Of a DNA stretch of 64,000 nt, positions 1 through 11,099 are shown piece by piece. How positions within the stretch are numbered: position 1 is the stretch's first letter; each line of letters opens with the position of its first letter. Origin of the DNA: Amphibalanus amphitrite (taxonomy: Eukaryota > Arthropoda > Thecostraca > Balanomorpha > Balanidae); contig NW_024881570.1 in the NCBI RefSeq assembly GCF_019059575.1, forward strand, positions 310,001-374,000, given 5' to 3'. Below the pieces are notes generated by a model. The model was not told the origin of the DNA and did no database searches. It saw only the letters and a program-made list of their open reading frames with translations. Position numbers and translations under genes: made by a program.

Positions 1-129
1 CCCAGTGACCTTGGGCGAATCGTAAGCTGCATTGAGTTAATTGTCTTTTGTATGTGTTTTCACAGTTTTCTACGGTCATCACGGTCCACACTGATCGCTG
101 CAAGGTGTCACTACTGAATGATCCCAATA

Positions 130-254
130 CATACTGACCGACTAACACTTTGTAGTAAAAACCGGTGGCCAGATCACCCACTTTACGGTATCCGCGAAAA
201 ACCTCAGGGGGGGGGGGGCGGATATCCGCCCCCCCCCGTCGGTGCGCGGGTTAA
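130..254. mobile_element. Terminal fragment of a TTAA-flanked hairpin element (T1)
   Basis: This is the right-hand end of a T-family element. A GCGAAAAAC subterminal motif is followed by a G-run, the palindrome CGGATATCCG, a C-run, then GTCGGTGCGCGGG and TTAA at 251-254. The same terminus in inverse orientation starts the complete copies at 13287 and 29270. Similarity to those copies stops about 40 bp inside the hairpin, and the other end is not in the window. It is therefore a fragment, or a copy with a different interior. Confidence 0.7.
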
Positions 255-400
255 ACTACTAGACGGATTCACAAAATTTAAAACTGCGTTCGATAATCCC
301 TATCGAATTTGTTGAGGAAAATTTAATTTCATTTACCTCGGCGTCACCAATGACGTCACAGGTCATGTCAAAGATAAAATGTTTTACGGTTAACGGGTCT
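255..400 (-). repeat. Interior fragment of another T-family element
   Basis: Read on the minus strand, this segment resembles 25700-25830 and, in the opposite sense, 56285-56400. It contains a GTGACGTCAT site, an AATGAAATT stretch and a tract ending CGTCTAGTAGTTT. T1 appears to have landed in the TTAA at the edge of this older copy. No coding potential is seen. Confidence 0.5.
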
Positions 401-745
401 TCTAATGTCCTTTTTAGTGCAGCATACGCAAGCACCTGCACGCCCTTGACCAGTAGCGGTCGGTGGTAGACTATTCGTTTCTAATTTTTCGTGTAAAGGA
501 CGACCTGAAGACTGCAGTTAAGCATCGGGTTTGGACTGAGGCCGGGTACTCATTATGCTCGCATACAGTATGAAGAAGCCTGCAGCGGCCCGGAGCAAAT
601 AAAACGGTCTTCTCGGAAGGCCTTTGCATTCCGACCCCACATAGCAATGTCCCCATGCTTTCAGTCGAAATGGAAAGCCTTTAAGAATGGATCCAGCTCC
701 GGACGTTGCGAAGCATGGCTCGTCGGATGAAAAGATACTGGTGTC
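401..745. other. Unique sequence upstream of the homeobox gene
   Basis: No open frame of convincing composition, RNA gene or repeat is recognised. It lies directly upstream of the candidate promoter and may contain proximal regulatory sequence. Confidence 0.4.
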
Positions 746-750
746 CACGG

Positions 751-768
751 TATATAGCACGGTATATA
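751..768 (+). promoter_or_regulatory. Paired TATATA boxes, candidate core promoter of the Not gene
   Basis: TATATA occurs at 751-756 and again at 763-768, about 285-300 bp upstream of the homeobox start codon. The sequence downstream is GC-rich and could be a 5' UTR. No convincing arthropod initiator was found at the expected distance, so the assignment rests on position and motif only. Confidence 0.3.
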
Positions 769-1051
769 GAGAACTCTGGTGTCTGCGGTCCACCAGTCTG
801 GGTCCTCTCTCCTCCAGCCTCCATAAGCCGAATGTTACCCTGATTGCCGCTCTCACTACGCTGAGACCCTATTGGTCGGCGACTCCGTCCGGTTCCGCCC
901 TCGTCCGGGCGTCGCACCAATCAGCGACTCCGTTCACCCGGCCCGCGGTAAAAGCGTGGGAGGGAGCCACCGGGCTCTCCCAGTTTCTCACTCTCCGCTG
1001 AGATCCCAGTGTGTGCGTCCGTGCTAGTGCCTCCCACACGACGCCAGAGCC

Positions 1052-3142
1052 ATGGACGACGCCGCGGCGAAGCTGCACTTTGCCTCTCTGCTGGGGATGC
1101 CGCCGCAGCTCATGTACCCGTTCATGTTTCCGCCGGCGGCGTGCACGCTCTACCGCACGCCGACCAGCTCGCCGTCGTCGAGCCCGCCCGGCTCGCCGGC
1201 GCTCGCCGGTTGCGAGGGCTCCCCGCCGTCCAGCAAGTCGTTCACCATTGACGCCATCCTGGGCCTGCGACCGTCGCAGGAGCGCGCCATGGAGCCGCAG
1301 CACTGCGCCCGCCTCACAGTCGATGGAGCGACGGACGCGCACAAGGAGAAACTGGGTGAGTGTCGTCGGGGCCATGTGTGCCGGGAGTGGGGTGTCTAGG
1401 AAAGGTCTCAGGTCAGGTCGCCGGAGAGAGTACTTAATTGTGCCTGGAAGTGCAGGCGCTGCTTAGTTGGATATTGAAGAAAAGCACTACATAAATCGCC
1501 TACTGTCAAGTGAAAATGTTAATCCCAATGCTCTGCCTTGTTACATTAAGGTGCGTTGTTACTGGATATCATTCTGTGAAGAAAAAAGAGGTAGCTGCAA
1601 ATATACAAGACTTGTCCAACATTTTGCTATAACCCTTGAATATCAGGTGTTGACTTGGTGTTCTTTATTCACGATTAAATACGCCTAAACGAGGTCCATG
1701 CTATCAGTGCCTCAGTCCTCTTTCTAATTGTTGATTGTAAAATCGGCATCTTTTTATCATATTTTAAATGCATATTTCGCTGGTTACTTGTCAAGGACTG
1801 AGATGGCTCCCTATCAGCAGGGCAGGACCACTAAAGGACCGCCGTTTGGCTATGCTTCCTGGTCAGTGAGTGGGATGGCTCCCTATCAGGTCAGGACCAC
1901 TAAAGTCCGCCGTGTTTGCTGTCGTAATGTAACTTTGCCATTACTCTACCGGTGCCTTTAATGTACACGTGCCGTTTTCGATTGAACAGCTGCGCCTGTG
2001 CTCTGAATCTTCCGAGATAGCGGCTTGTCTATCGCACACATCCATTTCACAACGACCGGCACTGTGTGGCACAGATCGGCCGACCGAAATAAGATTCGTT
2101 ATATTTGGGCACCCATGCATGTAAAGCTACACATCCAAATACTCATTTACACTTTTGAAACAAAACGGGCAAGATTTATCATTTAGATAACATAGAACAG
2201 GTACAGGAGATAAGGTAATGAATTGTAACCAAAAGTAATAAAATAGGGAAGGTTTGTTCTAAACAAGAATAAGGAGCATTAAAATGAAAGTAAAGTTGGT
2301 GATTCTAATCTGAACAGCTTATCTTACGGTATGTTATTGAAACACCTTCTTATGACGGAATGTTGCCATTGATTGCTGTTTTTTTCGATCAGAAATTCCA
2401 AACGTTAGACTGTATTTTGTGGTGGCTGCTGGAGAAATGCCAATGGTTTTCACCCAAATTGATCTTGTCTTACGGCTACAGGCTAGTGGAGCCCTTTGAC
2501 CAGCATCTCTCTACTTTGATGGCGTGTGATGGCCCGTGTTCTGACCGCGCCTCCCCCCGACAGGCGCGTCCGGTCGGCGCGTGGGGCGGCCGAAGCGCGT
2601 GCGCACCATCTTCACCACGGAGCAGCTGGACAGCATGGAGAAGGCCTTCACCATGCAGCAGTACATGGTCGGCAAGCAGCGCTGCCACCTGGCCAAGACC
2701 CTCAACCTGCACGAGAACCAGGTGTGTTTCACAGGTGGTCCTGGTTTGAGCCCCGTGTGGTCTGCTCATCCAGTAGTTATCCCAGACCTTATTTTTTATG
2801 CTAACCGGCAATATTTACAATTATCAATGGTTCAACCTGTAATTTTTAATAACTTTTGCCCAATTCGTTTCGCAGGTGAAGGTGTGGTTCCAGAACCGCC
2901 GGATCAAGTGGCGCCGTCAGAACCTGGAGCGGGAGCAGGCCCGGCTGGGCCAGCTCTCTCGGCGCTCCGACTCGCCGCCGGCCGGCGCCGGCCGCGAGCT
3001 GTCGCAGCTCGAGTGTCCCGCCAGCCCGGCCAGCGCCGGCGACCGCCGCTCGCCGGCCCTGGAGAGCTCGCAGCTCGACCAGCGCCGGGAGCACACAGAG
3101 CTGCCGAAGCTCTGTGACCCGCCGGTCGTCACTGAGACGTAA
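1052..3142 (+). CDS. Not: Not-class (notochord homeobox-like) homeodomain transcription factor, three exons
   Basis: Exons are 1052-1355, 2564-2721 and 2876-3142; they join in frame to 242 aa with GT/AG introns (phases 1 and 0). The ATG has G at -3 and +4 and an in-frame TAG upstream at 1025-1027. Residues 63-72 read SFTIDAILGL, an engrailed-homology-1-type Groucho-binding motif. Residues 111-170 form a homeodomain with RTIF near its start, KVWFQNRR in helix 3 and Gln50/Asn51 at 160/161; the body QQYMVGKQR and the following IKWRRQNLE fit the Not/NOTO class rather than Emx or Vax. Intron 2 splits the homeodomain between positions 44 and 45, a common ancestral site. The Ser/Pro/Arg-rich tail is low complexity. 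Expected role: nuclear DNA-binding, probably repressive, developmental regulator. No break is seen. The sequence separating Not from neighbouring ANTP-like classes is short, so the class call is good but not certain. Confidence 0.88.
1356..2563 (+). other. Intron 1 of the Not gene
   Basis: The donor is GTGAG at 1356; the acceptor is a C-rich tract ending CAG at 2561-2563. Phase 1: the split codon is restored as Gly102. It contains a roughly 70-bp direct duplication at 1798-1922 and otherwise A+T-rich unique sequence. Confidence 0.85.
1798..1922. repeat. Two-copy direct repeat in intron 1
   Basis: The block ATGGCTCCCTATCAG...AGGACCACTAAAG...CCGCCGT occurs at about 1802 and again at about 1875, roughly 73 bp apart, with small differences. 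It looks like a local tandem duplication. Confidence 0.7.
2722..2875 (+). other. Intron 2 of the Not gene (within the homeodomain)
   Basis: The donor is GTGTGT at 2722 directly after the Gln154 codon. The acceptor is TTCGTTTCGCAG, ending at 2875. It is phase 0 and 154 bp long. Confidence 0.85.
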
Positions 3143-4185
3143 CAGCCCATTGAGGCGGCCCGAGAACCCAGGTGGTGTTTGACCGGGACTATGTCTTCCA
3201 TGTTCTGGTAATCGAGCTAAACTTCGGTCGCCAATATTTCGTCATCAGACATTCGTGTTAAATAAGGCACAGGTTCACAACGTTAATCTTTCCGCTTATC
3301 CGATCTTCATACATCTATTGGTCATTTTTTTTCGAGCCTGATGAATTTTTGTCTCTGCACAACACCTTCGACGTAGTTTCGTTGTCTGATGTGTTATTTA
3401 TTGAGCGTGTTCCTACGAGTGATTGGGCAGCAGCTGTGCCCGCAATGTTCGTGCGTTAGATGCTGATGTCACTTGGTAGAGGTGGGAGCTTTTGGTGTTC
3501 GTTTGATCTGTGATAAAGAAGAATGCATATATTCTCGGCATGCAATCTTAGAAATAGATATGGAAAAAGTAAGCCTGAGTCGGTCGTCCGATGATTCAAC
3601 TTTGCAGAAATGATAGCGTCATAACCGTTTTGAAAACTATTTATTTCTAATATGACACGGACTATGTGCGTACCTTTACCTACAAGATGAAACTTAACAT
3701 TTTACGTTTGATAGCTTGCAGCAGAAAAGCAAGACCCTATATGTCTGTTACCAGACGGTGCGATATTTTTATTTGAGTCCTCCCTAACGTATAATCTAAA
3801 CGTGTCGTCAAGTTAAGTCCGTATACATACATTTACGATACGGATATTTCACTTGTGCATGCTCGGTATGTCAGTGGTATCCATTAGCCTGTAAATATTG
3901 ATCAACATATGTAATATGTATGTGTTATTGTAAGAATACAAGCCCCGATGCATCATCGCTGTGTTTACATCCGATGCCTTGAAAAAAGGACATAATAGCA
4001 ATTAGGAATCAGTAGACTAGCAGTTCCGAAGTGACCACCGTTGTTACAGCATTGATTTGGCAACATAGTTCCGACGAATGATGGGCTCTTTTTCTAATTG
4101 CCTCATGGCTTATGTCCTTTCATTAGATAATTATCTCAATGTTCATCACCTAGAAATGGTGTACAGGAAAATCGGGTCGCGTTTT
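3143..4185. other. 3' flank of the Not gene, no further gene seen
   Basis: A+T-rich sequence following the stop codon and presumably including the 3' UTR. No canonical AATAAA was found close to the stop; TAAATAAGG near 3259 is only an approximate match. No repeat or RNA gene is recognised. Confidence 0.4.
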
Positions 4186-4189
4186 GCTT

Positions 4190-5776
4190 GCTTTTTTTGT
4201 AAAAGCCTTTTCAACCAAAGGCAGTAGTATTTCTGCCTGCTGCCTGCTGGGGCACCCATCTGCTGCTGGGGCGACCGTCTTTCCTGCCGGAAATTGTCAA
4301 TGGAGCGCCCCTCTCCTGCTTGGTGAGCCCAGCCTCTGCTTGAGGCGCCCTATTTCTGCTCAACTTTTGCCATGACGCCTCTCTTCCGCTGGGCGTCCCT
4401 CTCCTGCTGGAGGAACCTCTCTTCTGCTGGGGCCCCTTTCCGCTGCCGGGGGAAGCTCTTCCGCTCTTCTACCAGTGGCACCATTTTCTTCTTCTACCTC
4501 TTTTTTGATGGGGGAGCCCATCTGCTGCCAGGGCGGCCGTCTTCTGCTGGGAAAGGGCACCTCTCTGATCTCTCCTTTTACTGGGACGTCGCTCCTTTTC
4601 AGGAGGACACCTCTCCTGCTCAGGGGGATGCCATTCCGCTGCCATGGGCGACCCTCTTGTGCAGAAGGTATCTTTTTCTTCTTGTAATGAGACGCCCCTC
4701 TCCTGCTGGGGGGGGGGGGGGAGGGCTGCTGCTAGGGCTAGGGCGATCTGCTGCTAGGGCGATCTGATCTGCTGGAATGGGCAATGGGGCGCCGATCTCC
4801 TGCTTGGTGACTGGTGAGCCCAACTTCTGCTGGAGGCAGTGGCGCGGAAACCGGGGGGGGGCCTCAGCTAGTGGGGGCTGAACCCCTCCAACTTTTCGGC
4901 TGGGGGGGCTCGTAATGTATTTGAGCCCCTCCAACTGGAGGAATCGAAATAAAAATATACCAACATAATTTCCGGTGTCCAAGTGTCCGGCTTTGAAGGG
5001 CACGTTAAACTTTGGCATCTAAATTCTCCCGTTACCCGGAATTGCGCGATCGGACGGTAGGGGTCGGGGTCTACGCAACAAGCTCTGCTTAGCGTGGACT
5101 CCGGCTCTGTCAATCCGTCCATTCAAACATTCGAGCTAAATTTATTAAAAAAAAAAATTCATAGCTTCATACATAGGCGCGGGATCCGGGGGGTAGTGGG
5201 CGCAGCTTGCGCGTACAACTCTGGGGCCGTGGGGGCGGTGCCTCACAACTTTTCATAAGGCCAGGAACCGTTGGGACAACTTGTCCTCCCCAAATTAGGG
5301 GTTGTGGGTCACAAAGGAAGAAGGCATGTAGGAGTGAAGAATCCACCTCTTTCACTGGCTCGGCAACTCATTTGGCAGATTAAAACCTTTATTCCAGGTT
5401 GCCAAAACGGTAGTTTCTTCACTCAACTGAGACGGAATTTCTCACTTTTTTGCAAATGTTTTGGTTTATTTTTTTTTTCGTTGAAGAGGCCAAGGTGTGA
5501 AAAATAAGTGGCCTAAAACCGGTGAGACAACTAGATTTGGCGGTACCCTAGGTTGATCTCTATTATGTTGTAGCCACCCCCCCCCCCCCACCCCCACCCT
5601 CCCCCCGGCAGTCTGAAAGAAGTTCCCGCGCCACTGGCTGGAGGCGCCCTATTTCTGCTAAACTTTTGCTGTAGCGCCGCTCTTCTGCTCGAGGCGCCCT
5701 CTCTTGCCGTGGGCTAGGGGCGCCTTTTTCGGATGGGGGGGGGGGGGGGGCGCAGCCCCTGCGGCCCTCCACTGAT
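4190..5776. repeat. Degenerate CTGCTGGGG minisatellite, interrupted by a hAT-like element
   Basis: Variants of CTCCTGCTGGGGCGCCC recur over 4240-4836 and resume at 5645-5776. A longer unit is also visible: the stretch at about 4297-4390 recurs at 4783-4836 plus 5645-5700. The right edge, ATTCCGCGCCTG at 5765-5776, resembles the hAT-type termini elsewhere in the window, so the array may itself sit inside an older hAT element whose left end I could not find. Confidence 0.6.
4837..5636. mobile_element. Non-autonomous hAT-like element with 8-bp target duplication
   Basis: The termini CAGTGGCGCGG (left) and CCGCGCCACTG (right) are inverted, and GCTGGAGG is duplicated at 4829-4836 and 5637-5644. 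The paralogous repeat at about 4332-4350 reads GCTTGAGGCGCCCTATT across the same point without the insert, which serves as an internal empty site. The interior has G- and C-runs and no transposase. Confidence 0.8.
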
Positions 5777-8198
5777 TCCGCGCCTGGTATTTCAGTGTCA
5801 TATGAAACGAAAATAAGGGATAAGATAACATAAAATAACACATCTCGCACCGTTGGCGCACCGCAGCGATTCACTTCATCCCGGGATCCTGGGAGGGCCA
5901 TTGAGCCTCACTAAAGATCACCCTCCCCCCAGGCAGTTATTCCCCCCTTCGGAGATACTTTTACCTTGGGAATATACTCGCGAATATGTAAAATGAGCAG
6001 GATAAAACAGATGGTTGGTGACCAAGAAAAAAAGACGTGCTAAAAAAATAAAGAATAAAGATGGCCAGAACATTAGGTGAGTCCAGTAGCTTAAGCTAAG
6101 CCTTTTCATGGCTACAGATACAAATTTGCAATGTCAGTATCAAATATCCCGCCACTCCGGGTTCCCATATGCACAGTAGTTAACCGGAAAAAAGCTCTCG
6201 ACTACTATCGGGAGCTGGATGGTGCATGTCTAGTTATTACACCCACCCGGTATTGGGTTGTAGAGACGGTTCACTTCCAGTCCAGAACAAAGCAAAAACG
6301 CTCACCTAATCACCCAGCTAACGCTCCTGCGTGGACCAGTGCATAGAAGGACAGCAGTGCAGCTGCAATGCAGTTAGACTGAGAGGTCTAATTGTGAGCG
6401 ACGGCCTGGCAAATTCCAGCCGTGAAGTTTGGCGCTCGAGCTGCGCGGAGGCTGACTTGGCAGGCGGAGCGGGTCGGTGCGGAGAAATCGCCGACTAATT
6501 GGACCTGGCCGGGGCGCGAGGCGGCGCGAGACGGTCACAAAGGTGTCGCCGTCCACCGGCGGCCTGTCCGTAATGGGGGACGCTCGACTGCACCCTCGGT
6601 ATGACCGGAGCGGGCGGACCGCCGCCGCCCGCCGACCCCCCAGGTGACCGCGGCGGTGGCCCGAGTCAGGACTAGGAGTCAGAGTCAGAGCGGTCTGACT
6701 CGGCGGAGTGCGGGTGGGCGCCGGGGGACGGCGGACCGTACTGTGTGCAGACGGAGTCGCGCCGCGCCGTCTGCGGGCACCGGGTCTCTCGACGGGATAC
6801 GGGGACACGGTCGGGCCCAGCGGGACACGGGTGGGGTCTCAATGGGCCCTGTCCACCGGCGGACGGCCAACGGGCCGCTAACGGCTTCCGGGCCCGCCCC
6901 GCTGCTTTGTGACCACCTCATGAAGACGGGCGCCTCTCGCCCGGGCGGCGTTCCAGGCAGACTCTTTCAAAGAGCCCTGCGAAGTAAGTGAAAATGACAT
7001 GTCAGCCCCTCCCTTTCCGCAGAACGGGCCGGCGCCGCCCTGTCTCGCGGCCGTCCCCGCACACCTGTGTGACTGGTGACCGGAGGGGAGCATTGCGGTG
7101 CCGGCACTGACCCCCCGTCACTGTTCCGCGGGGGGAGGGGCAGTCTGGGCGGAGAGGGTGCGTCATTCCTTTCCGATCGATCACTAGAAAACTCCGGACC
7201 CGGCGTGATAGCGAAATTCCACCACCATTCATGACTTAATGAAGTAGAGGTGAAACCAGCATTACACGGGAGGCAATTTTGCTCTGGCCTTCAATTACTC
7301 GACTGAATTCGCCCCTTACGTTTCTAAATTCTTTTGATAGTGCACCTCTGAACTCACGACGCATTATAACGGTGCAGTCTATGAAAATGAATGCAGACTA
7401 ACGTTAAGCAGAACCCCACACACCCTTTACGTTACATGGACAGTTGCCGCCAGTCTCAGCAACGGAAATCGTTTGAGCATCGTCGAGTAATGTCTGCCGT
7501 TTGTCACGACGTAACTGCAGGAGAACATCCCTGCTTCTTGAAAACGTATCTTTCCTCTCTCACCTATACACAATTAAAAGCTGCACCATTCAGCAATAAG
7601 TGATATGAATATGCAGCAAATGCGAACAGGAAACGCTCTGCTTGAAAATAACAAGCACAGAGGCATGTGTTGTGCTCTGTGCTGTAATCTTGTTAGATGA
7701 TACGCTACCATCTGAAATAGGCACCTAGGGTTTGGCAAACAGAGACATATCACATAGCTCGATCCAATTTAAATAAGCTTTCTGGTGGCTTTGAACTTTT
7801 GTTCTGAGTGCTCACATGTTTATGTTAATTTATGAATGACATAGCTAAATTAGACACATGTAAATAAGACGTGTCATTGAGCCACTTACATGAATTTACA
7901 CAATGGAATGCACCCAGCTGACAGCCGGGCTCTGTGCGAGTGGTTAATCGTAACTGCGACCGGGCTCCCGCCGGGCCATTTGATGTGATTTAATCTCCTC
8001 ACTCTACATTCAGTGCACGCCCGCCACCACGTCAGAGAGTCGACGTCTTCCCACATCGGACTGAGGTTGATTGCTCCGGTGGCTGACAGGCCGTGACAAA
8101 CATTGAGAGAAATATAACTGGTAGAAATGATAACATAAATAGCTCCGTCATGTGGACAATGGTATTTCAGACAAGGGGCCTCGAATCGAAAGGCAAGC
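5777..8198. other. Unique intergenic DNA, GC-rich in 6370-7210
   Basis: No convincing gene. The open frames in the GC-rich part are overlapping and lack family signatures. 7210-8080 is A+T-richer unique sequence. Nothing further is recognised. Confidence 0.4.
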
Positions 8199-8401
<203 letters not shown>

Positions 8402-9567
8402 TGGATAACAAAACTGGGAAAGAGGACTTGTACTACTGCACACCACCATACCATATCATATGGAACACTGCGTGCCGATTGTTTGAACTGTATAATTACG
8501 AGCGAGCGAGCGTAGCGAGCGAAGCGAAGTCTTTGCAATATAACGGAAAAATCTCAGTATGAGCGGCCCGGCCCGGCCCGGCCCGGCCTGTAACGCTTTT
8601 GAGAGGCTTATATCTCAGCAACCGCTGAGCCGAATGACCTGTGGTCTTTTTTGCTGGGTAGCCCCATCCCTTCTACCCCGTAATTGACTACTTTTGATAC
8701 ATCTCAGTGACCGCCGTGGCACGTGCCACGTGAAAAGTCAAGGGTGTTCAAGCAGTTTTGCAAAATTAATGATTTTGAGAGGCCCATATCTCAGCAGCGG
8801 CTTGAGCGATTGTCTTGCGGTCATTTTTATAGGGTAGCTGCATCCCTTCTACCAAAGCACAGTGGGGATTTTTCCGATCTAGCGCCTATTAATTCAAAAA
8901 ATATTTTTTGGATTTTTGTTTATTTTTTGTGTCAGTAGGGCTAAGAAATGTCTGAATTTTTCATATATGGCATTGTTTTATCTGTATGTCTACAGCAAAA
9001 CTAGGAAAAATGTGCCCAAAGTTCACACTCATGCGTGATTACTCAATGGGCTCAGCAAGGCCCGAAAGTATAGCTCAATTTCATTGTCCTGTCCTGTTGG
9101 TTTTAATCTTGCGAGGTCTTAAAGTTGCATATCGTCTGAAAGGCACCTTTATTAGGAATGGAATGGCAAACAGAAAGTATGCCACAACCTTACTAAGGTC
9201 ACAAAAATGCCCTTTACAAAAAAACCCTTACAGACACCATATTGAAGGAATGGTATTCTAAATAAATGTAGGAAATCAACAATGTTCTCCACACTTTTCC
9301 ACTCCGAAATATATCCTATCGAATTCGCCACTTTCTTCTGCACAAGACAACGCCTGGTTTGGCTGCCGAAACTTGCCTGAACACGGAATATTCACATTAG
9401 AGTATCTTAACACCCCACTCGAGGAGCGCTAGGGCAAACAGCACGATATAGGTATGTTCCGGACATAGGCGAATAATTTTACTTCGTGATTTATATGATG
9501 CATATTTTCTGAGACACATTCATTAGGAATAGGATGACAAGCGTAAATTATACATACCGTAACCTTA

Positions 9568-10425
9568 TTAACCATCGCACTTGTGGGGAGGGGGAGGGGA
9601 AGGGGTCGGATAAAACCCCATGGTTTTCCGCAAATTACTCGCGCAAAAAGCGGCCGATCGCGCCGAAACTTTCGGTACCCTCGAGATCATCAATTTTACA
9701 TCTAACCTAAAAATTTCATGACTCTGACCCAACTGACCTTTGACCTGTGGCATATTTCTCGAGACCATGTTTGGTCGGAATCGCGATTCGGCGTATGCCA
9801 GCTCACATTATCCGCGGTTTCCAGTCTTTTTGTGGTTTTAAACGTTCAAATATGTGAAATGATGTTGGTGCCATGCATAATGGTGGGAGTCAAGGTCACG
9901 TGAAGGTCAAGTCAAGGTCATTGACCTTTTGATGACCTTGGTTCACTTTTTCGAGTTTTACTTGTTTCTAGGGTAGTTTTTGGTGCTGATTTCGATTTTA
10001 GCAGCCATTTGAATATTTACGAAATAGTTCTAGTGCCTTCGTTCCATGTTACGAAGCTATCAGTAGTAGGTGACACTTGTATGGATGGCCGGCAGGACGC
10101 CTACTAATTGATCTAACCTGACCTGACCCGACCTGGCCTAAATGCATAAAGACATCGTCTGTGATCAAAACTAACATGAAATTCGTGATCAGCACCCCAA
10201 AATACCCCGTAACACCCTAACTTTGCGAAGTTTCAAGAGGTCTCGATTTCCCAACTTTAGTTGGGTCATTAAACTGACTTGGAAAGTCAGCTTATGACCT
10301 TGGACTTTGAAATTGGATATATTCGGCCTAATTTCGTCATAGGCAGCACGCTTGACTTTTCCGCGAAGCTCTAGCTTGATCAGGGGCCAAACGGCTGAGC
10401 GGGGGGTCCAATTGAACCCCCTATA
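9568..10425 (-). mobile_element. T-family element (T2) inside the Transib-like element
   Basis: It starts TTAACCATCGCACTTGTGG with G-runs and AAAACCCC at 9568-9625. The interior to about 10160 matches the reverse complement of 48962-49519. The other side has a hairpin-like G-run, TCCAATTGA and C-run at 10400-10422, but no clear TTAA, so that end is approximate. It contains AGGTCA half-sites, including the perfect palindrome at 9915-9927. Confidence 0.55.
9915..9927. promoter_or_regulatory. Perfect AGGTCA-T-TGACCT palindrome (ecdysone-response-type site)
   Basis: The inverted repeat of AGGTCA with one-base spacing is the classic high-affinity EcR/USP (PAL1) geometry. It sits inside a transposon interior among other half-sites. 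Occupancy or function cannot be judged from sequence. Confidence 0.45.
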
Positions 10426-11099
10426 CTATGTTGATTATGCACATTTACAGGTAAAATTCTCACCAGGACACACCAGCCAACATCTGTGCACAATCTGGCT
10501 ACAATTCTACCTATGGTTTGCCCTCTACGAATAAATAGGTGCTAGATCGGAAAAATCCCCACTGTGCAAAGGTCGGATACTCTTCATCTATGTGAGTGAC
10601 CCCCACTGCACGTGCAAAATACAACAATAAGAGGTGGCAAATTTGTTCCCATTTCAGTAACTCGGTAATTACTGGGGCGATTCCGCTGAAACTTGGCATA
10701 CAGGTAGGCACCCACCAGGCAATGCATTCTCATGTGTTGCGGTTAGGGTGCTACTGCACGTGCGCACGTGCAGGGGGCGTTTCCAGATCTCGAGAACGGC
10801 TGGGCCGATTGCGCTCAAATTTGGTACACGGTTGGGAACCTGTTAGTAGGGTGCCGTGCAAGTCATTTTGGACCCCGTTTGCACGTGCGCACGTGCAGAA
10901 TGCCGCTTCCAGATCTCAGGAACGGCTGGGCCGATTGCGTTCAAATTTGGCACACCGCTAGCGACCGGTTAGAAGGGTGCTTTGCACAAGCCCGTTGGAA
11001 GTACCCTCTCGCCCTTCTGCACGTGCAGGGCTCACTATCTCGCTCGCTCGTTCTTCGCCCAAAAGGCGTTTTACTGGTAAGTAGTTGCCGTTGATTGAC

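Larger units (their letters stand above)
8858..10566. mobile_element. Transib/RAG-like non-autonomous transposon, 5-bp target duplication
   Basis: The left end starts CACAGTGGGGATTTTTCC and the right end is its reverse complement; the terminal repeats are identical for 26 bp and nearly so for about 38 bp. CAAAG is duplicated at 8853-8857 and 10567-10571. A CACAGTG start with a 5-bp duplication is the known signature of Transib and RAG-related transposons. Reading a hAT-type CAGTGGGG start instead gives no 8-bp duplication. No transposase is seen. A T-family element occupies 9568 to about 10425. The family call rests on termini only. Confidence 0.6.
8500..11070 (+). repeat. Repeat B: tandem-unit repeat with CACGTG palindromes, interrupted
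   Basis: 8500-8857 plus 10572-11070 form a repeat whose second copy lies at about 46656-47800. Its units of about 125-175 bp each carry a module like ATCTCGAGAACGGCTGGG followed by CCGATTGCG and AAATTTGGTAC. Several are separated by the perfect palindrome CACGTGCGCACGTG (near 10755 and 10880). The start has GAGCGAGCG and GGCCC tandem motifs. It is split by the insertion at 8858-10566; the copy at about 46985-47050 runs through that point uninterrupted. Confidence 0.75.

Noticed and set aside
8858-10566. Reading the 8.9-10.6 kb element as hAT (CAGTGGGG start)
   Set aside because: With that start the flanking octamers do not match, whereas CACAGTG with CAAAG duplication fits both sides.
10596-11094. 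Frames repeating RSRERLGRLRSNL-like phrases
   Set aside because: Translations of repeat B units; the copy at 47.2-47.7 kb is read in a different phase, so the peptide is not conserved.
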